Made by a program: the position numbers and the translations under genes
Notes under the pieces: generated by a model
What the model was told of the DNA's origin: nothing
Database searches by the model: none
The model's input: the letters and a program-made list of their open reading frames with translations, nothing else
IMG/VR virus record: IMGVR_UViG_3300002933_000006
Span: 1 to 64,000 of that record
Reading direction: 5' to 3' (one strand)
Source: a virus
DNA: 64,000 nt
Part shown: positions 62,463 to 64,000 of the stretch, one piece after another
Numbering within the stretch: position 1 is the stretch's first letter
Layout: every line of letters begins with the position of its first letter

Positions 62463-62482
62463 AGGGTAAGTTGTCTTACCCT
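62463..62482. promoter_or_regulatory. Leader hairpin between late box and amidoligase gene
   Basis: Perfect 8-bp stem AGGGTAAG / CTTACCCT with a 4-nt loop, then TATTTTT on the minus strand. It begins 5-6 nt after the late box at 62485-62492, so late transcripts would start with this hairpin at their 5' end. It can also serve as terminator for the nuclease gene. Confidence 0.6.
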
Positions 62483-62484
62483 AG

Positions 62485-62492
62485 TATTTATC
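62485..62492 (-). promoter_or_regulatory. Late-type promoter box GATAAATA (amidoligase gene)
   Basis: CTGATAAATACTAGGG on the minus strand, 38 nt upstream of the amidoligase ATG. Confidence 0.6.
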
Positions 62493-62511
62493 AGTTTAAC
62501 TTTGTGTTGTC

Positions 62512-63336
62512 TTAATCTGTATCTGCGTTAGCACCACATTTTTGACGTTTGGCGTTTGTCAATGCACCAAAATTAACTGGCCATTCTTTACCTGGTTGTA
62601 ATTCAACACCGCCCGGGGGTAATGGGAAATTTACACCGGCGTCTGCCATGATAGTAGCAACAGGAACACGGAATTTGGTTAAGTCATTGCCCAAGTTAGG
62701 GTATGGTGCTGTGTGCGGGAATCCCCATCCAGCGTACTGTTTAGTTTGGTTATCAATAACAATTTTGTAGAAGCCATGTGGAACAATTACGCCCTTGCCA
62801 ATAACTTTATCGCCTGGGCCGTATAAGCCACCAGCGATAACTGTAAATGAATTATTACCCTGTACTGCCCAACCACGTACACTAGTTTCTAATAGTTTCC
62901 AAATACCACGGTTTAAACTGCCAGCTTGTGGACTCATATTAGTCATTAAGAATGATTCAAATTCAACTTGTGTGTCCCATGACAAGTCACCGTCTGGGGC
63001 CATATGTCCTTTGTCGTATCCTGTACCAGCATAGTCGCCGGGAACAGCACCGTTTTGAACAAATTGGTTTGGAGCAAACGCATTAGTACGTGCTACGCAA
63101 CCTAGTGCGTTCTGTGGTAGTAGTTCGTACATTACATAGTTAGGTAACTTGGCAACCGCATCGTACCCTACCAAGTATGCTTGCTGGCAAATTGGTTGTA
63201 ATTGACGTTGAGTTTGCGGGAAACCATATGGTGCGTGTACCGCACATTGAGCTGGCGGGAAAGGTTGACGCTGTGTCCATGCAAACGCCGTAGTTGTAGC
63301 GAGGGCAAGAGTTAATACTGTTAATAGTTTTTTCAT
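62512..63336 (-). CDS. Secreted DNA/RNA non-specific endonuclease (beta-beta-alpha-metal type)
   Basis: 274 aa with a Sec signal peptide (KKLLTVLTLALATTTAFA). The catalytic motif GYDKGHMAPDGDLSW corresponds to D-R-G-H of the NUC/EndA family, with the metal-binding Asn in FESFLMTNMSPQAGSLNRG. C-terminal PLPPGGVELQPGKEWPVNFG. Exported to the periplasm or virion surface; could degrade host or competing phage DNA, or extracellular DNA. Cys pairs (QPICQQ, GCVAR, QKCGAN) fit a periplasmic protein. Preceded by ACTAAATA late box. Confidence 0.9.
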   Translation of the reverse strand: MKKLLTVLTLALATTTAFAWTQRQPFPPAQCAVHAPYGFPQTQRQLQPICQQAYLVGYDAVAKLPNYVMYELLPQNALGCVARTNAFAPNQFVQNGAVPGDYAGTGYDKGHMAPDGDLSWDTQVEFESFLMTNMSPQAGSLNRGIWKLLETSVRGWAVQGNNSFTVIAGGLYGPGDKVIGKGVIVPHGFYKIVIDNQTKQYAGWGFPHTAPYPNLGNDLTKFRVPVATIMADAGVNFPLPPGGVELQPGKEWPVNFGALTNAKRQKCGANADTD

Positions 63337-63358
63337 AATTAGAAATCTTCCTTGTGTA

Positions 63359-64000
63359 TTATTTAGTGTATGGTACTAAAGCAGGAATAGTGTCTAACCC
63401 ACGTGCTCGAGCCGCTGTTAGACGATGATTACCATCTAGAATCCACCCCTCTGCGTCTGCTACAATAGGCTTCCGCTTAATGTCGGACATCTGAATGCCC
63501 TTAACATGGTCCCAATTGATGTCAATAACACGACGATATGGGTCATCTTGGTGTGCAAACTCGGGACTTTTTAACTCACTGATTGGTATATTTTTCAATA
63601 CCCATGCTTTATGTGCTAAGATGGGTTTAGGCATGTGATATTCTTTGTGAATACCGTTAACGTACTTTAATACCTGTCGTGATGTGAATAATTTACCTTC
63701 ATGTGGATTAGTAACGTCAAGCACATCATCTTCAAATACTGTCATTTCAAATTGCTTGGGTTTAATTTTGCCACGTAACGCTAAACTAAGTTTATGTAGG
63801 GCTTCTTTACAATTTTCGGGTTTATACAGAATACCAATGCCGCCATTTGCTTCCCAAAGTTTGATGTTTGTTTCCCAGTCGTCAATTAAGATGTTAGGAG
63901 TATCATCGGCCTGTTGTGCAAACTTGTATTTTTCATGATCAAATATAACTGCTTGTGGTTGGTAATTTTTTAAATGACGTTCTAACCATGCGGTTTTTTC
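63359..64000 (-). CDS. HAD-like and ParB-like domain fusion (5' end cut by window)
   Basis: An open frame continues without stop to the right edge. The N-terminal visible part (YKFAQQADDTPNILIDDWET, NIKLWEANGGIGILYKPEN) is the C-terminal half of a HAD phosphatase, with I-L-I-D-D-W as motif IV. The C-terminal part (RVIDINWDHVKGIQMSDIKR, KPIVADAEGWILDGNHRLTA, ARARGLDTIPALVPYTK) is a ParB/sulfiredoxin-fold domain with the G-N-H-R motif. An ATG at 63745 would give the ParB part alone, but the continuous frame and HAD sequence argue for a fusion of at least 213 aa. Confidence 0.75.
   Translation of the reverse strand, partial: EKTAWLERHLKNYQPQAVIFDHEKYKFAQQADDTPNILIDDWETNIKLWEANGGIGILYKPENCKEALHKLSLALRGKIKPKQFEMTVFEDDVLDVTNPHEGKLFTSRQVLKYVNGIHKEYHMPKPILAHKAWVLKNIPISELKSPEFAHQDDPYRRVIDINWDHVKGIQMSDIKRKPIVADAEGWILDGNHRLTAARARGLDTIPALVPYTK
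63360..63367 (-). promoter_or_regulatory. Late-type promoter box (ACTAAATA)
   Basis: ACTAAATAATACA on the minus strand, 23 nt upstream of the nuclease ATG, overlapping the stop codon of the HAD-ParB gene. Same variant as at 24852. Confidence 0.4.

Noticed and set aside
63359-63745. ParB-like protein starting at ATG 63745 as a separate gene
   Set aside because: The frame continues upstream to the window edge with convincing HAD sequence and no stop, so a fusion is the simpler reading.

Overview
This window looks like part of a large T4-like tailed phage (myovirus-type) genome. The support is a T4 gp44-type clamp-loader ATPase, a GroES/gp31-like co-chaperonin, PhoH, a lysis cassette (holin, endolysin, paired spanins), giant fibre/adhesin genes, T4-late-type promoter boxes (DATAAATA), and dense, overlapping, almost entirely minus-strand genes in AT-rich DNA. 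Both window edges cut genes: a holin C-terminus on the left and the N-terminus of a HAD-ParB fusion on the right. The host is not shown directly. A Bug/TctC-type periplasmic binding protein and a circularly permuted tmRNA with a tag ending ALAA would fit a (freshwater) betaproteobacterium; that is inference.

Layout. 1-5.9 kb: lysis module, two glycosyltransferase-like genes and two conserved structural-type genes, with late promoter boxes. 5.9-10.1 kb: accessory metabolic and surface genes (two sulfotransferase-like P-loop proteins, a 2OG-Fe(II) oxygenase, a Bug solute-binding protein, a class I glutamine amidotransferase, a ferritin-like diiron protein). 10.2-11.8 kb (plus strand): methyltransferase and PhoH. 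11.8-16.3 kb: small-gene array A behind one sigma70-like promoter. 16.3-22.6 kb: radical SAM protein, clamp loader, GroES-like protein, a DNA-polymerase-III-alpha-like fragment. 22.7-31.2 kb: four fibre/adhesin genes. 31.3-32.5 kb: IscA-like Fe-S protein, Fe/Mn superoxide dismutase and translation factor IF-1. 34.7-45.1 kb: small-gene array B, about 40 tightly coupled genes behind one promoter. 45.1-59.5 kb: early-type region with phosphoesterase, ATP-dependent DNA ligase, many small conserved phage proteins, a GIY-YIG homing endonuclease, a permuted tmRNA gene and an unidentified structured RNA. 59.6-64 kb: amidoligase-like giant protein, secreted nuclease, HAD-ParB fusion.

Two promoter classes divide the window. 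Nine promoters carry TTGnCC-like -35, exactly 17 bp, TATAAT, with a conserved element inside the spacer (AATTCCCA), and head the small-gene operons. GATAAATA/TATAAATA boxes precede lysis, fibre and virion-type genes. The most unusual content is a set of about 36 paralogous 58-143-aa proteins ending in FxLRWA, whose last codons often form the ribosome-binding site of the next gene. The translation and stress set (tmRNA, IF-1, GroES-like, SOD, IscA-like) and the structured RNA at 57.65-57.96 kb are the other highlights. No tRNA gene or CRISPR array was recognised.
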